Assembly (NCBI GenBank): GCA_023213315.1
Contig: JAKCPI010011771.1
Coordinates: 37,135 to 101,134 of the forward strand
Direction of reading: 5' to 3'
DNA: 64,000 bases
From: Euborellia annulipes
Taxonomy: Eukaryota > Arthropoda > Insecta > Dermaptera > Anisolabididae
Position 1 is the first letter of the stretch, and the number at the start of each line of letters is the position of its first letter. A program made the position numbers and the translations under genes. The notes under the pieces are model-generated. The model saw nothing but the letters and a program-made list of their open reading frames with translations, had not been told where the DNA came from and did not search any database. Shown here one piece after another: positions 21,809-31,579 of the stretch.

Positions 21809-22211
21809 GCGGAACAGGAGCGAAGGTGTTACGCATGTTTTTCCCGCTAAGATGGCGTTGTGTGTCATAAAAAGTATGCCCAAAAAATCAAGTAATTCAA
21901 AAATTTGCCAAGAGATGTCAGAATGGTAGCCAATAATATTTAATGCATTTGGTTGATTTTCATTGATATTTTAACAATTAATACTTTGTAAATGTTATTA
22001 TATATCTTTTATAAAAGCATAAAAATATATAAATATAGGCAAGATGTAGGGTAATAAGTGATCGGCTGTTAGACTAGCCTGCCATCTATTGCAAGAATGC
22101 TGAACTAATTTGACATTTGATTTTTAAATAAATCATCTAAGCTTATTTTAAAAATTTCTTAATTAATATGTGACAATAAATTCATTTTTAAATTTAAAAA
22201 AAATCTAAGAT
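21809..22211 (+). repeat. Dispersed repeat, copy 2 (first at 17465)
   Basis: This aligns with 17465-17893 over its whole length with scattered substitutions and short gaps, for example a missing TATATTATG block near 22003. It ends in TTTAAATTTAAAAAAAATCT. Confidence 0.7.
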
Positions 22212-22553
22212 TATTTAGGAAAGGCTTCAGGACCCAATAAATTTGAACCAAATACAGTTTAACGAGGACCTCTCAGAACGAGTAATTCGTATAAGGAGCA
22301 AAACAAATTGTAACAGAATGGCTTGCTTGACGTTTCGCATAACGAGTGGCGAGGAGAGCGAAAGTTTCGGATTGTGAGCATGTTCCATCACTCTGTGTCC
22401 TATCATATCTAAAGAGAAAGATTTAGTAATATCTTGAAGAGGGTTCAAAGAGGTGTCGAAACATCATTTATACACTTTTAAAAGATATAGACTATTGATA
22501 ATTGTATAAATATTGCGGGTAAATATAGTTTATGTAAAAAGAACAACTGGCAC
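22212..22553. other. Unassigned AT-rich DNA
   Basis: No gene or repeat boundaries were recognised. GACGTTTCGCATAACGAGTG at 22330-22349 resembles a hammerhead-arm string but has no core. Confidence 0.35.
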
Positions 22554-22728
22554 TAGGGATGAAACGATACCACTGAGGTATCGATACTTTTACTCGATAC
22601 CGGTATCGGTCGCAAAGTATCGAGTACCTGCTCGGTATCGATTGAAAAGTATCGATACTTACTCGTATCGGTCAATTTTTTCGTACAATTAAAGATAAAC
22701 AAAAAGAGCAGTAAGTACTGTTATTATC

Positions 22729-23046
22729 AAGATTCCCAGGAACTTTGCAGTCAGGAGATTAAATAAAAATCTTTTATTTAATTTCTATTTGCCGACATTT
22801 CGTTCGCCAATCACGACCTTCTTCATCGGAGACTTCCGAGTGGCAAGGATGTGATAATATTTTTGTACATATCAAAATAAAAAGAAAATGTATATAATTT
22901 ATTAAAATAATTAAGATCGTGTATAATTGACAATATTGCCCTGATGAAGGTCGTGATTGACGACCGAAACATCGGCAAAAATAAATTAAATAAAAGATTA
23001 TTTTAATTTAATCTCCTGGGTGCAAAGTCCCTGAGAACCTTGATTA
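22729..23046 (+). mobile_element. Foldback element carrying a hammerhead-like motif
   Basis: The arms share AGGAACTTTGCAGTCAGGAG at the left and its inverse at the right (CTCCTGGGTGCAAAGTCCCT). They include an inverted AAATAAAAGAT tract. The right arm holds a good hammerhead-like motif (22936-22978). The left arm holds a decayed inverse copy (GATGAAGAAGGTCG...CGAAATGTCGGC on the minus strand). No tail or target duplication was fixed. Confidence 0.65.
22936..22978 (+). ncRNA. Hammerhead-ribozyme-like motif
   Basis: The parts in order are stem I TTGCC (22936-22940), core CTGATGA (22941-22947), stem II GGTCG (22949-22953) with CGACC (22961-22965), GAAACATC (22966-22973) and stem I GGCAA (22974-22978). 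Stem III reads ACAT, one change from the palindrome ACGT and consistent with CpG decay. Stem I has 5 bp and stem II 5 bp, both perfect. Confidence 0.65.
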
Positions 23047-23434
23047 AATCTCCACAGCAATAAATAATCAAGTTCTTAAAAAAAAAAAAAAAAAAACGAC
23101 GACTAAGAAAAAAGTTCAGTTTTAGAGATACTACCCAAAAAATAATAATTTTTCAAGGTGTTTCCCTGTTAAACACTCCTATAATAAAAATTAAAATACG
23201 GTGGTACAAACCAGTTCATTTATTTCTATTGTGAATAAGAACAAATGGACGTAAATGTTCGTCCGACCAAACTAATCATCGCGTACGTGGACCGAGTATC
23301 GATACGAGTATTTTTGACCGATACTTACTTGGTACTCGATTCCAAAGTATCGATTCCAAAAGTACTTGGTATCGAAAGAAAAGTATCGAGTATGTACTTG
23401 TATTTACTCGTATCGTTTCATCCCTAACTGGCAC

Positions 23435-23785
23435 CATAGAAATGGTTATGTATTTAAAATTTGAATACAATTCTAGAAATTTCTTAGTATTTTTTTCTAA
23501 TTTAACTAATATAAATTTTGACCGTGTTAAAGTAAATTAAAAAAAAATAAATCATTTTTAACCCCCTAAAGAAAAGTCAGGTAACTAACTTCATCATTAT
23601 ATCATCATTTATTTCTTGATAATTCTTTTAAACAAATTAATAATGGCGACAGAACATTTTGTCTTGTAGTAAGAATTCAATCTGACTGCACTTAAGATGA
23701 AACATTTTTTATTGTGAAAAATCAGTATCGATGTATTCCTAAGTTTTTTCCCCACCACCAATCCAGCGTTTCTTGGTCTTGATTT
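23435..23785. other. Unassigned AT-rich DNA
   Basis: An open frame on the minus strand (23609-23830) has no recognised motif and runs into the SINE tail. No feature was called. Confidence 0.35.
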
Positions 23786-23962
23786 TTTTTTTAAATTTCG
23801 TTTAAGGACTTTTTCGGCAGCGAAGGCCATTTAGATTCCGACTTTATTTATTTCACCTGGATTGGTAGCCAATCCAATTAAAATAAATTGTTACGTGATG
23901 CGAACCCGCGACCCTTGGTATAAAAGGACAGCACGCTACCCTACTACACCAAGGCCCGAAGG
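23786..23962 (-). mobile_element. tRNA-derived SINE, family 2 (best copy)
   Basis: On the minus strand the head has GGGCCTTGGTGTAGTAGGGT (box A region) and GGGTCGCGGGTTCGCATCAC (B box). The body contains AATTGGATTGGCTACCAATC, and the tail GGCCTTCGCTGCCGAAAAAG ends in an A-run. Family 1 shares the GCCGAAAAG box and the ATACCAA..GTCGCGGGTTCG head, so the two families appear related. Confidence 0.8.
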
Positions 23963-24623
23963 CCCGCCGGGCTTTTCTTCTTAAATGATTCCATTTATTT
24001 TTAATTAAAGAAAAATAATAATAATTAAATTCCGCAAATAATTAATTTGTTAATTCTAATTAATGTTATAAGCGAGTTACATCTTTATGACACACACCGT
24101 CAAATATAAAATTTGATTTTAATTAAAATAACTCTTTCATTCATGCATTCATTCATTTTGCTGCTTCATTGCCCGTCATGAGCGAAAAATTTTAAATTAA
24201 TTTGATCTTCAAATCCGAAAAAATGTCTTTTATCTGGAAAGTGACTCATATTTGTTTAATTTCTCTTACCTATATATATATATATAAGAGAGAGAGAGAA
24301 GAAAGTATTCGATTCATGTCAAAAATTCGATGTCGAGATTTTGAGATCCCCTGAATCTAAAAATGTGAACAAAATATCTCAAGAACGAAAAGACGTTGAA
24401 ATTTTATATTTAAGAGACGTAACACGAAACCTTTGAATAAAATCGTCTAAAAGATCCTAGTACTTTTACTGATGCACTTTTTCAGTTCTTTTCGATTTTC
24501 TCAAAATTGACTCTAACGATTTTGATTAAAATTCAAAAATCTATTATTAGTAGTGAGGATATTCGAGGCAGCCAAAAGCAATAAAGAAAATTATATCTAT
24601 CTTTAGCTTTATTTCATACGTTT

Positions 24624-24661
24624 GTCGACGTTTCGGCCGATATTCCGGCCTTCATCAGGAA
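24624..24661 (-). ncRNA. Hammerhead-ribozyme-like motif, left arm (antisense)
   Basis: Minus strand: CTGATGA (24658-24652), stem II GGCCGGAATATCGGCC, then GAAACGTC (24634-24627) with palindromic ACGT. Stem I is weaker than in the right arm (TTC against GAC, 2 bp). Confidence 0.5.
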
Positions 24662-24853
24662 CTTAAAAATTATAAAATACACACAAGATTACAATTATAG
24701 TACATCACGCTACATTTCTTTTTTTTTCCCTTACAAATATATATCTAAGTGGCTTGGTTGGAGAATAAGATGTGATGACAATGTTAAATTATTTTTATGT
24801 TTTCAGATATAAAGTTAAATTGCAAAAAATTATATAACACTGTAAGGGTTAAG

Positions 24854-24891
24854 GTCCTGATGAAGGCCGGAATATCGGCCGAAACGTCGAC
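24854..24891 (+). ncRNA. Hammerhead-ribozyme-like motif, right arm (sense)
   Basis: Stem I GTC (24854-24856) pairs with GAC (24889-24891). Core CTGATGA is at 24857-24863. Stem II GGCCG (24865-24869) pairs with CGGCC (24876-24880) around GAATAT. GAAACGTC is at 24881-24888 with palindromic ACGT, and the expected cleavage is after C24888. It lies on the strand that carries the A tail. Confidence 0.65.
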
Positions 24892-25279
24892 AAACGTATG
24901 AAATAAAGCTAAAGATAGATATAATTTTCTTTATTGCTTTTGGCTACCTCGAATATCCTCACTACTCATTAGACATTCAGCCACTCCTGAAAAAAAATCA
25001 AAAATCAATTATTTTTTAGATACTCTTTAAAATGTATATTCTCATTTCATCCTTGAAATCTTAAGAAGAACACTTTAATCTTGTACTTCATAGGAAAGAT
25101 AGGAGAAATGATAACATATTTTTCTCTATTAATCATCTTGAATTCAAATGTACCGTATTGGCAGAAACTAAACTATATGTAGACACAAAAAATCCGGTGT
25201 GTCAAGCACAGTACACAACTTTCGATTAGTGAAGGTAAGAGTGTGCTGTGCGACCAGTCACACCAGATTTTTTTAATTT

Positions 25280-25930
25280 CGCGGTCAATTGACCTTATTA
25301 TAAAGAAATTATTTTTATAAATACGACAAAAAAAAAAAAATTCATGTCATTACAAATAATTGATACAAATCCCCTTTTAAAGGAGGGAATAAGATCAAAT
25401 AAAAAGCGCATCTCTTTCTAAATATAGGCAAGTTTATAGACCAATTTTAATTAGTCGTTTTGCTGCTTGCTTGCTCTCTTGCCTTTCTCCGCGTTCTTTT
25501 TTCTTTGAATAAACCACTTCCGCCTGCCAATTGGCGTCTAGGCAGCCCGCTCGACTCGCTTGAGTGTCAATCGAATGGCGGCCGGCGTTCATAAATTCTC
25601 ATTAAACCGCCATTTAATCTAATCTTGCTAATAAATTTTTTTCCACATTATTTTCTATTAAATAATTTTATACAATTATGTTATTATTGTAAATATGAAT
25701 GAAATTAGGCATCTGTCAATCGAATGAGAGTTGTTTTATACAACTCGTTTTAATATTTTTTTAATAACTAAATTAGTTAAAAAAAAGAAGAAAACGTTTA
25801 AAAAACTGTTATCTATAATAATAATTTTTTTTATTTTGGCTTAAATTTTTTGAAGTAAAAATATTTTCCAATAGGATTCGGAACAGGAGGTTCTATTAAA
25901 AGTCAAAAAGTTTTTTTTTTTTAAGAAAAC
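25280..25930. other. AT-rich DNA with a GC-richer unique segment
   Basis: 25480-25620 contains CTGCCAATTGGCGTCTAGGC and an inverted pair (AATGGCGG...CCGCCATT). It is not repeated in the window. No coding sequence was recognised. Confidence 0.35.
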
Positions 25931-25951
25931 TTTATTTGACCCCAGACAATC

Positions 25952-25986
25952 TTTCGTCCACTTGCTGTAGGACTTCTTCAGTGGTT
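25952..25986 (-). ncRNA. Weak hammerhead-like motif
   Basis: Minus strand: CTGAAGA, stem II GTCC(T)AC with GTGGAC and a one-base bulge, then GAAAGATT. Stem III AGAT is not a clean palindrome and stem I does not pair convincingly. It was included because it faces the better motif at 26055. Confidence 0.3.
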
Positions 25987-26054
25987 GGAGTCATAGAGAG
26001 CCAATATAATAAAACATTATTATTATACAAGATCGTGCATAATTGACAATAATC

Positions 26055-26093
26055 GCCCTGATGAAGGTCGCGATTGGCGACCGAAACGTCGGC
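26055..26093 (+). ncRNA. Hammerhead-ribozyme-like motif
   Basis: Stem I is GCC (26055-26057) with GGC (26091-26093). Core CTGATGA is at 26058-26064. Stem II GGTCGC (26066-26071) pairs perfectly with GCGACC (26077-26082). GAAACGTC is at 26083-26090. Compared with 22936 the stem is one pair longer, and both sides remain complementary. Confidence 0.65.
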
Positions 26094-26330
26094 AAATAGA
26101 AATAAAATAAAAGATATTATATTTAATCTCTTGGCTGCAAAGTCCCTGCTAATCCTGTGTATATTCCCATTTTGGCATTGAAATCTTATGAAGCACACTT
26201 TACTCTTGTACTTCATAGGAAAGAAGAGAAATGGTTGCCATGGTAACAAAATATAAATATTTTTCTATGCTTATAAATTTTATATCTTGAATTCAAATGT
26301 GCCGTACTGTCCAAAACTAAATATGTGTCA

Positions 26331-26851
26331 CCCCCGGGCTTGGTGTAGTTGGTAGCGTGCCTACCTACTATACCAAACGTCGCGGGTTCGGACCCCAGGC
26401 AGTCCGATGATTTTATTTAAGTCAATTGGATACCAAATGGCTTAAATAGAAATGCCTGGACTCCCAATAGATATTATATATGGACCCTGTTATGCAATGG
26501 TGTGTCAAAGACCAAACATCGAGTTTTGAGAAAATCAACAATAAAGTTTTTTGTTTACATTGGATTCTATATAATTTTTCCTGTCAATTGTGCAAATAAT
26601 ATTAAATATAAATTTTTTTAGGACATATTTCATAAAAAATACTATTAATTAAAGCATTTGAAACAATATTCCGTGCTTAACTCATTTTTGAATTTTTGTC
26701 TTTGACACACCATTGCATAACAGGGTCCATATATAATAACGGTTATCGTCAGTCTTATATGGCCTGAGTTGCCGAAAAGACTGTGTGAATGTGTGTGTGT
26801 GAGTGTTGAGTGTGAATGAGAAAAAAGTGTGATGTTAAAAACAAAAAAAAT
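26331..26851 (+). mobile_element. SINE family 1, itself split by a MITE
   Basis: The head (GGCTTGGTGTAGTTGGTAGC and B box GGGTTCGGACCCC) and body run to 26481. The ATAACGGTTATCG block and GTGTGAGTGTTGAGTGTGAA tail follow from 26733. The 247-bp MITE 26482-26728 lies between. Confidence 0.8.
26482..26728. mobile_element. MITE with GGACCCTGTTA ends
   Basis: GGACCCTGTTATGCAATGGT... is inversely repeated at the right end (...ACCATTGCATAACAGGGTCC). ATAT lies on both sides (26478-26481 and 26729-26732). A second copy at 43614-43869 is flanked by AATT on both sides, so the family makes a 4-bp (or inner 2-bp) duplication of A/T sequence. Confidence 0.8.
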
Positions 26852-26988
26852 TGCATCTTGAATTTTAATATATTGGCGGAAACTAAATATATCTCGACAC
26901 AAAAAATCTGGTGTGACAAGTACGATGCACAACTTTCTCTCATACCGAAGGGTAAGAGAAAGTTGTGTGCTGTGCGCCAGTCACGTTA

Positions 26989-28157
26989 TTAGAAAACTGC
27001 TTAATTATTTTAAATCATTATCTTTTAAATTGATTTGCCCTTAATAGAAAAAAGTTATTAATTTTTTTTTTTTTTTTTTAATCCCTAGACAATTTAATTT
27101 CCCTTGTAATAATTCATTTCTCCAAGAAGGGCTGGGTAAATTCTTTTTTTAAGCCGATTTTGTTTATTTTTCCCCCGAACGAACAAGCTACTTCATTGTC
27201 TATGTATTGAAATAGCTAATGCTGGCGGCGGTTAATTTTATGATTATACAGTGCCCGAGCGAGGCATTATTTAAAATGCGATAGGTTAATGGTAGGCTTC
27301 CGATGAATGGAAGCGTGTGGCTGGAAGCCTAAGCCTCACCTACCTGTTGCATACAAGCCGACCGGCCGATTTCGAGATAAACCCTGGCTGCCCGTGTTTT
27401 TTTTTTTTTTTTTTTTTTTTTGTGATACAATTTAAGAGAGAGATGGAGAGTGGTCGTCGTCGCCGCCGCCTCAGAAAGTCAAGGTCAGAGTTTGAACCCA
27501 GGGCAGGGCATTGGGTACCACGCCCAAAAGCCACTCCGGTTCGAATACCAATCAAAGAGAGCCCCCCGGGGGCACGGCCACTAACACTACCCTAAATGAC
27601 CTCTCTACCCCACCACCTTCGACCTCAGGCCGATGAACGTTCATCGATTATTCAAAACGAAAAAGAAATCGATAAATATCATTTAGGAGAATTATTTATA
27701 TTCTTCGAATAAAATTTTAACGAAAATTACATGGCCATGGCCAAAGGTTTTTTTTTATAGATGAAGCGAAAAATTATTGGTTATATCAGGTGTACAAGTC
27801 ACACTTCTTCAAAAGATACAGTCATTTATTTTTCATAAATTATTTATATAAGCTATAAAATTCATTGCTAGTTTAGTAGTATTTCTTGAATTAAATTCTG
27901 ACTTTTCGACTTGAATTTAAGACATCATCAAAGGTTTTGTGTGTTATATTTTACGCATTTTGTAAAGAAACTATTAACAAAGGAATATCTTGAATATTGA
28001 CTGTAGTTAGGAAGTGAAGATGCAGCCAGGTGTAAATGAAAACATTTTCTGCCGTTGAACATTCGACACTTCCTCCGAGAGTGAAATTTTACAGGTTTTT
28101 CGGAAAGTAATTAATTTAGATTTGAAGAAATAAAGAAGCTTTTGTATTTAAATATTA
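26989..28157. other. Mixed DNA with GC-rich patch, no confident gene
   Basis: 27200-27620 is GC-richer, includes a 24-bp T-run (27398-27421) and contains the B-box-like GGTTCGAATACC at 27539-27550. It may be an unrecognised tRNA-derived repeat. The frames crossing the T-run encode homopolymers and were not called. Confidence 0.35.
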
Positions 28158-28241
28158 GATGAAAGGAGCAGGCAGCCAGGTAATCAGCTGCTGCTCCCTT
28201 AACAAGAGAGACTGATTACCTGGCTGCCTGCTCCTTTCATC
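28158..28241. mobile_element. Small perfect-arm foldback (AGGAGCAGGCAGCC type)
   Basis: The arms 28158-28187 and 28212-28241 are exact 30-bp inverses (GATGAAAGGAGCAGGCAGCC...). The GCAGCCAGGTAAT string is shared with the arm of the element at 28548, so it belongs to the same superfamily. No ribozyme core is visible. Confidence 0.65.
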
Positions 28242-28547
28242 AGCTGTTTAAATTAATTTAAACTATGTATAATAAAAACAATTTTTTTATTTAATTTATT
28301 AAATACATTCGGCCGTTGTTTTTGGTAGTTAGTAAAGCGATCAAGTCTTCTATTTGGTAATTTGATTTTTCTATAAGGGATTGAACTATAGGCGTTAGTA
28401 ACACTGTAGTGATAGGTTTGAAGAAGGTTGTGACTTGCATCAGAAACATCGTACAAAAATACAATATAAAAGAAAAAAAAAACTATCCACTCACTTATTC
28501 TTTATACAGGGTGGCCCAGGGTAAATTGCTAATTTGGGGAAAAAGGG

Positions 28548-28739
28548 AGGAGAATGCAGCCAGGTAATAAGTCTCCACGAAATTAAACTCTCTGTTAAGG
28601 AAACAGTTTCGGTTTTAATGAGATAAAACCATCCTCTCAACTATTGGACTGAGGATGGTTTTATCTCATTAAAACCGAAACTGTTTCCTTAACAGAGAGT
28701 TTAATTTCGTGGAGACTTATTACCTGGCTGCATTCTCCT
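28548..28739 (+). mobile_element. Near-perfect palindromic element with hammerhead-like motif
   Basis: The 89-bp arms 28548-28636 and 28651-28739 are inverse copies around a 14-nt centre. The ends read AGGAGAATGCAGCCAGGTAA and its inverse. The right arm carries the motif at 28646-28688. A relative lies at 43223-43530. No target duplication was established here. Confidence 0.75.
28646..28688 (+). ncRNA. Hammerhead-ribozyme-like motif (CTGAGGA variant)
   Basis: Stem I is GGA (28646-28648) with TCC (28686-28688). Core CTGAGGA is at 28649-28655. Stem II GGTTTT (28657-28662) pairs with AAAACC (28671-28676). GAAACTGTT is at 28677-28685. Stem III ACTGT is self-complementary except for its centre. 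In the relative at 43407 the stem reads GGTTTT/AAAGCC, so one A-T pair is a G-T pair there. Confidence 0.5.
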
Positions 28740-28781
28740 TTCCTATCTACTACAAAAAATAATGAACACTTAGAAACTTAC

Positions 28782-28832
28782 ATTTTTATTTGCCTCCACA
28801 ATCCACACACTAGAGACGGTGAGATCGGCCTT
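28782..28832 (-). CDS. Internal exon of an unrecognised gene (17 codons)
   Basis: On the minus strand CTGATCTCTCAG forms an acceptor before AAGGCC, and AAAAAT|GTAAGTTT is a strong donor. The 51 bp in between are phase 0 at both ends and encode KADLTVSSVWIVEANKN. The exon at 29036-29245 also ends in phase 0, so the two join in frame. An earlier acceptor (TTTTTTGAG at about 28865) would bring a stop codon into phase 0. No family was recognised, and the assignment rests on splice signals, phase and protein-like content. Confidence 0.5.
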
Positions 28833-29035
28833 CTGAGAGATCAGCCTTCCAGGAAACATTTGTCTCAAAAAATTAACCCCAAGCGATTTTTATTTTCTTT
28901 GGGGTTATCTCAAATTTTAAATTAATTTATTATATTTATATTGTCTGAAACGAGTTGTGTGTCTAAAAAATTGCCGCAGTTTGATTGTGTTTTTATATTT
29001 AATCACCGCTCAAAAATTGTAAACATGCTATTTAC

Positions 29036-29245
29036 CTGAGACAGTGGCTCCAATTTATTAATAGATGATTTGTTTAAAATTCGAGATGTCATGTCGCCAT
29101 TGAGATTTTCCTCTTCCAATTCAATATCCTTGTCACGTTTTTGAAGTTCTAGAAGAAGATCGGAGGTTGATTTGCCTAGGAACATTGCCATGTTATCAAC
29201 ATTCCAGGGGATATCTTTATTGAGCATATCTTTAGGAAATAGTTG
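29036..29245 (-). CDS. Internal exon of an unrecognised gene (70 codons)
   Basis: A T-rich tract followed by TTTTTTTTTAG gives an acceptor at 29246-29247, and CTCAG|GTAAAT gives a donor at 29035. The exon is exactly 210 bp, phase 0 at both ends, and stays open. It encodes a hydrophilic stretch that begins QLFPKDMLNKDIPWNVDNMA, continues through LLLELQKRDKDIELEEENLN and ends KLEPLSQ. The middle is rich in Leu, Lys, Glu and Asp with heptad-like spacing, so a short coiled coil is possible. No domain was recognised. Codon use is AT-leaning like the rest of the window. Low-repeat DNA on both sides fits a host gene, and further exons probably lie outside the readable signals. A possible upstream exon is at about 29990-30070. 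Confidence 0.6.
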
Positions 29246-29249
29246 CTAA

Positions 29250-30192
29250 AAAAAAAATTTACTTTAATTTTTTTGTTTGTGAAATCATTCCAAAATTTTC
29301 CTGGGCCACACTGTATTAGCCCCAAATGTTTCTCTTCATAATAAATTTGTGAGTGCCAAATTTTTTTTTTTATAACATAGAGGGAAAAATTATAAAACTT
29401 GTCGAAAAGTGAGGACAATTTTTTTTGCGGTAAAAGTTGTCTACTATTTTTTAATTTAGCCTTTTAGTCAAAAGTTAGTTGACACTATTTTCTAGATTAA
29501 ATTATTAAAATCCATTTCATTTATTAACTCTTTGCCTTGGGATTAAATAGTCTAGAAATTATTACCTTCTTTATAATAAATGTTTTCCAATGCATTATAT
29601 TGCATAAGTTAGTTCCCTATACATATAATTCCTCCTTGAAAAGATTAATGGTCCATTGATTGATATCTTAATTTCAATATAATTAAAAAAAAAAAAAAAT
29701 GAACGAACATTTTCTAATTGCATGGGAATAGGCTGTTATCTCTCAAACCAAATGTGTTTACAATGCAAAACGCACCACAGGATAAATAAATACCGAAAAG
29801 AGATTTAAATTTTAATAATCTCTCAATTATGTTAATGGTGTGGTGCGGTGTATAGTGTAGAAGCAAAACCGGACGGTCTTAAATAGCAAAAGAGTCTATA
29901 AAAGAGCATGGCCAATAAAATAAATCGAAAAGACGATGTGTAAAAAAACACAAATTATTCAAAGTTTTAGGCCGGGGGAGGGGGAGGGGGGAAGCAGTAG
30001 GCTCGGTGTAATAGGTCCACGGGATGCCGAATTCTTGTCTGGTGACAATTTCATCCTCTTTTATTACCGTCTAAACATGTCTTGTAAGAAAGTTTATATG
30101 TCTCTATAGAACGCACGGCGGTTTCAGAGTACTTGTTTTTTTTTTCTTCTTCTTTAACATCTCCGATAAATGTTTCTTTTTTTTTTGATACA
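29250..30192. other. Low-repeat DNA, probably intron
   Basis: This lies upstream of the 29036 exon on the minus strand. A possible extra exon (minus, from 30070 leftward) reads VIKEDEIVTRQEFGIPWTYY after a TTTAG acceptor, but no convincing donor follows. A G-rich run lies at 29971-29990. Otherwise the DNA is AT-rich. Confidence 0.35.
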
Positions 30193-30932
30193 ACAAAAAA
30201 AAGTCTGGTGTGACTGGCGCACAGCACACAAGTTTCTCTTACCCTTCGATAAGAGAAAGTTGTGCACCGTGCTGGTCACACCAGATTTTTTGTGTCGAGA
30301 TATATTTAGTTGCTCTTCCAAACTTGACCACGCGATGATTCATTGATGGCGCTTAGCTACAAATGCTTCCACATCAGTAAAGTGTACTTCAAACGATTTC
30401 CACGAAAAATTTCACTGATATATTTTTTAAAGAGGATATAAAAAATAGTTCATTAATGAAATTTAAACAAAATCTTTGCAGCGAATTATGAGAAGATCCC
30501 AAAAAAACTGAAAAAGTACATCAGTAAAGTGTACTTCAAACGATTTCAACGAAAAATTTCATTGATATACTTTTTAAAGAGCATCTAAAAAATAGTTGAT
30601 TTTTGAATTAAAAAAAAAAAATCGTTGGGCGAATTTTGAGAAAATCGAAAAAAACTGAAAAAGTACATCAGTAAAGTACTAGTACTTTTTGGCCGATTTT
30701 GTTTGAAAGCTTATTTACACGAGTTTGGAAGGTGCCTAACTTAAATATAAAATTTCAACCTCCTAGGTCATTTCCTTCATGGTCAAAAATGTCCACACAC
30801 AGACCAATTTGCGGGACCCACTTTTTTGGACCCAAAACATGTATATCCATCAAAATCTCGACATCGAATTTTTGACATGATCGCAATACTTTCTCTATAT
30901 ATTTCATATATAGGGTAAGAGAAAGTAAAAAT
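30193..30932 (+). mobile_element. HTE, copy 8, with internal tandem duplication
   Basis: The copy is complete, from AGTCTGGTGTGACTGGCGCA (first hairpin 30206-30287) to GGTAAGAGAAAGTAAAAAT. The block ACATCAGTAAAGTGTACTTC... occurs twice, about 148 bp apart (near 30371 and 30519). A variant middle (TTGACCACGCGATGATTCAT) is shared with copy 4. Confidence 0.8.
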
Positions 30933-31579
30933 GATGATTCAATATGCAAATGTTTTGATTGAACTCTCCGAGCAACTCCATGTTAATCATTTCGTTATAC
31001 ATAAATATAGAAAATATAACTCGACCAGAGCCATGGCTAATTAGCGTAGAATTATACGATTAAGAAGAAGAAAAAATGCAAAGGCTGAAAAGGCCATAAT
31101 TGGCGCAAGTGCGGCGTATTAGTGCCGCTAGCGCACGCGGCCGACAGTGACTGACTGACTTGGGCCGGAGGTCGAGACGCACCTGCGTCCCCCCCCCCCC
31201 CTCTTCTCTCTCGCTCTTTAGGGATTTGCTAACAACCTAACCGGTGAAATCAAACAATCAAATAAGGAAAAGAAAAAGGATTCATCATAAATATTTGCTA
31301 GCAATTAATATTTGGAAAATTATTTTTTAGGGTCGGCACCTTATATTTATATTTATATAAAACCGAGCGGAAGGAATTTTGAGTTTGAATATTAGACAGC
31401 ACCTAGGGACATTTGATGGCTTTCCATCTGAAGCAATTCATTATATTGGCTACCAATTATTATATGTGTAGTTGGTATTTTTATTCTTCTTAAATAGGCA
31501 CAGGGCTGTATTTTTTTTACTTTTAGACGATCCGGATGATTATCATTTTTTTGGGAATTCGGGGGTCACAAATTGTGTG
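30933..31579. other. Unassigned DNA with GC island
   Basis: 31095-31200 is GC-rich (GCACGCGGCCGACAGTGACT) and ends in a 12-bp C-run. It is unique in the window. No coding frame was recognised. Confidence 0.35.

Larger units (their letters stand above)
22554..23426. mobile_element. hAT-like element (GTATCG-rich) with 8-bp duplication and a nested foldback
   Basis: The ends TAGGGATGAAACGATAC and GTATCGTTTCATCCCTA are exact inverses. ACTGGCAC lies immediately outside both (22546-22553 and 23427-23434). Near both ends are runs of GGTATCGATACTTTTACTCG-like motifs. A hammerhead-bearing foldback (22729-23046) is nested in the middle. No transposase frame was found. Confidence 0.85.
24549..24997 (+). 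mobile_element. Ribozyme-bearing foldback retroelement with 16-bp target duplication
   Basis: The arms (from AGTAGTGAGGATATTCGAGG at 24549 to the inverse ending CCTCACTACT at 24966) pair over ~110 bp and enclose ~190 bp. A unique tail with CATTCAGCCACTCCTG and eight A's (24990-24997) follows the right arm. TCAAAAATCTATTATT (24533-24548) and TCAAAAATCAATTATT (24998-25013) are a 15/16 target duplication of host HTE sequence. A poly(A) end plus a long duplication points to target-primed reverse transcription. Each arm holds a hammerhead-like motif. There is no protein-coding content, so it must be mobilised in trans. Confidence 0.8.
24260..25272 (-). mobile_element. HTE, copy 6, containing a ribozyme-bearing foldback
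   Basis: The copy runs from the CTCTTACCTATATATA hairpin to the final CAGTCACACCAGATTTTT. Usual blocks are present in inverse orientation (GTACTTCATAGGAAAGATAGG). A 449-bp insertion (24549-24997) interrupts the family sequence AAAAATCAATTATTTTTTAG. Confidence 0.8.
25931..26154 (+). mobile_element. Foldback-type element fragment with two hammerhead-like motifs
   Basis: The right part repeats the end of the 22729 element (AAATAAAATAAAAGATATTA, then TTTAATCTCTTGGCTGCAAA, then GTCCCTG). The left part carries an inverted, different hammerhead-like string (25952-25986, minus). It directly abuts an HTE at 26155. Confidence 0.5.
26155..26988 (-). mobile_element. HTE, copy 7, split by a SINE
   Basis: HTE blocks in inverse orientation (GTACTTCATAGGAAAGA; GGTTGCCATGGTAACAAAAT; the hairpin ending GCGCCAGTCACG) surround the SINE at 26331-26851. 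The first half of the HTE is missing at the junction with the preceding element. Confidence 0.7.

Noticed and set aside
22554..23426. GTATCG direct repeats as a CRISPR array or satellite
   Set aside because: Spacing is irregular and the block is bounded by terminal inverted repeats with an 8-bp duplication, so it is a transposon.
27317..27595. Frame with FFFFFFFFF and RRRRRLRKSRSEFEPR
   Set aside because: It crosses a 24-bp T-run and GC simple repeat; no recognised content. A B-box-like string suggests a repeat instead.
28416..28452. String TTGAAGAAGG...CAGAAACATCGTAC
   Set aside because: It resembles a decayed hammerhead, but stem II and stem I do not pair.
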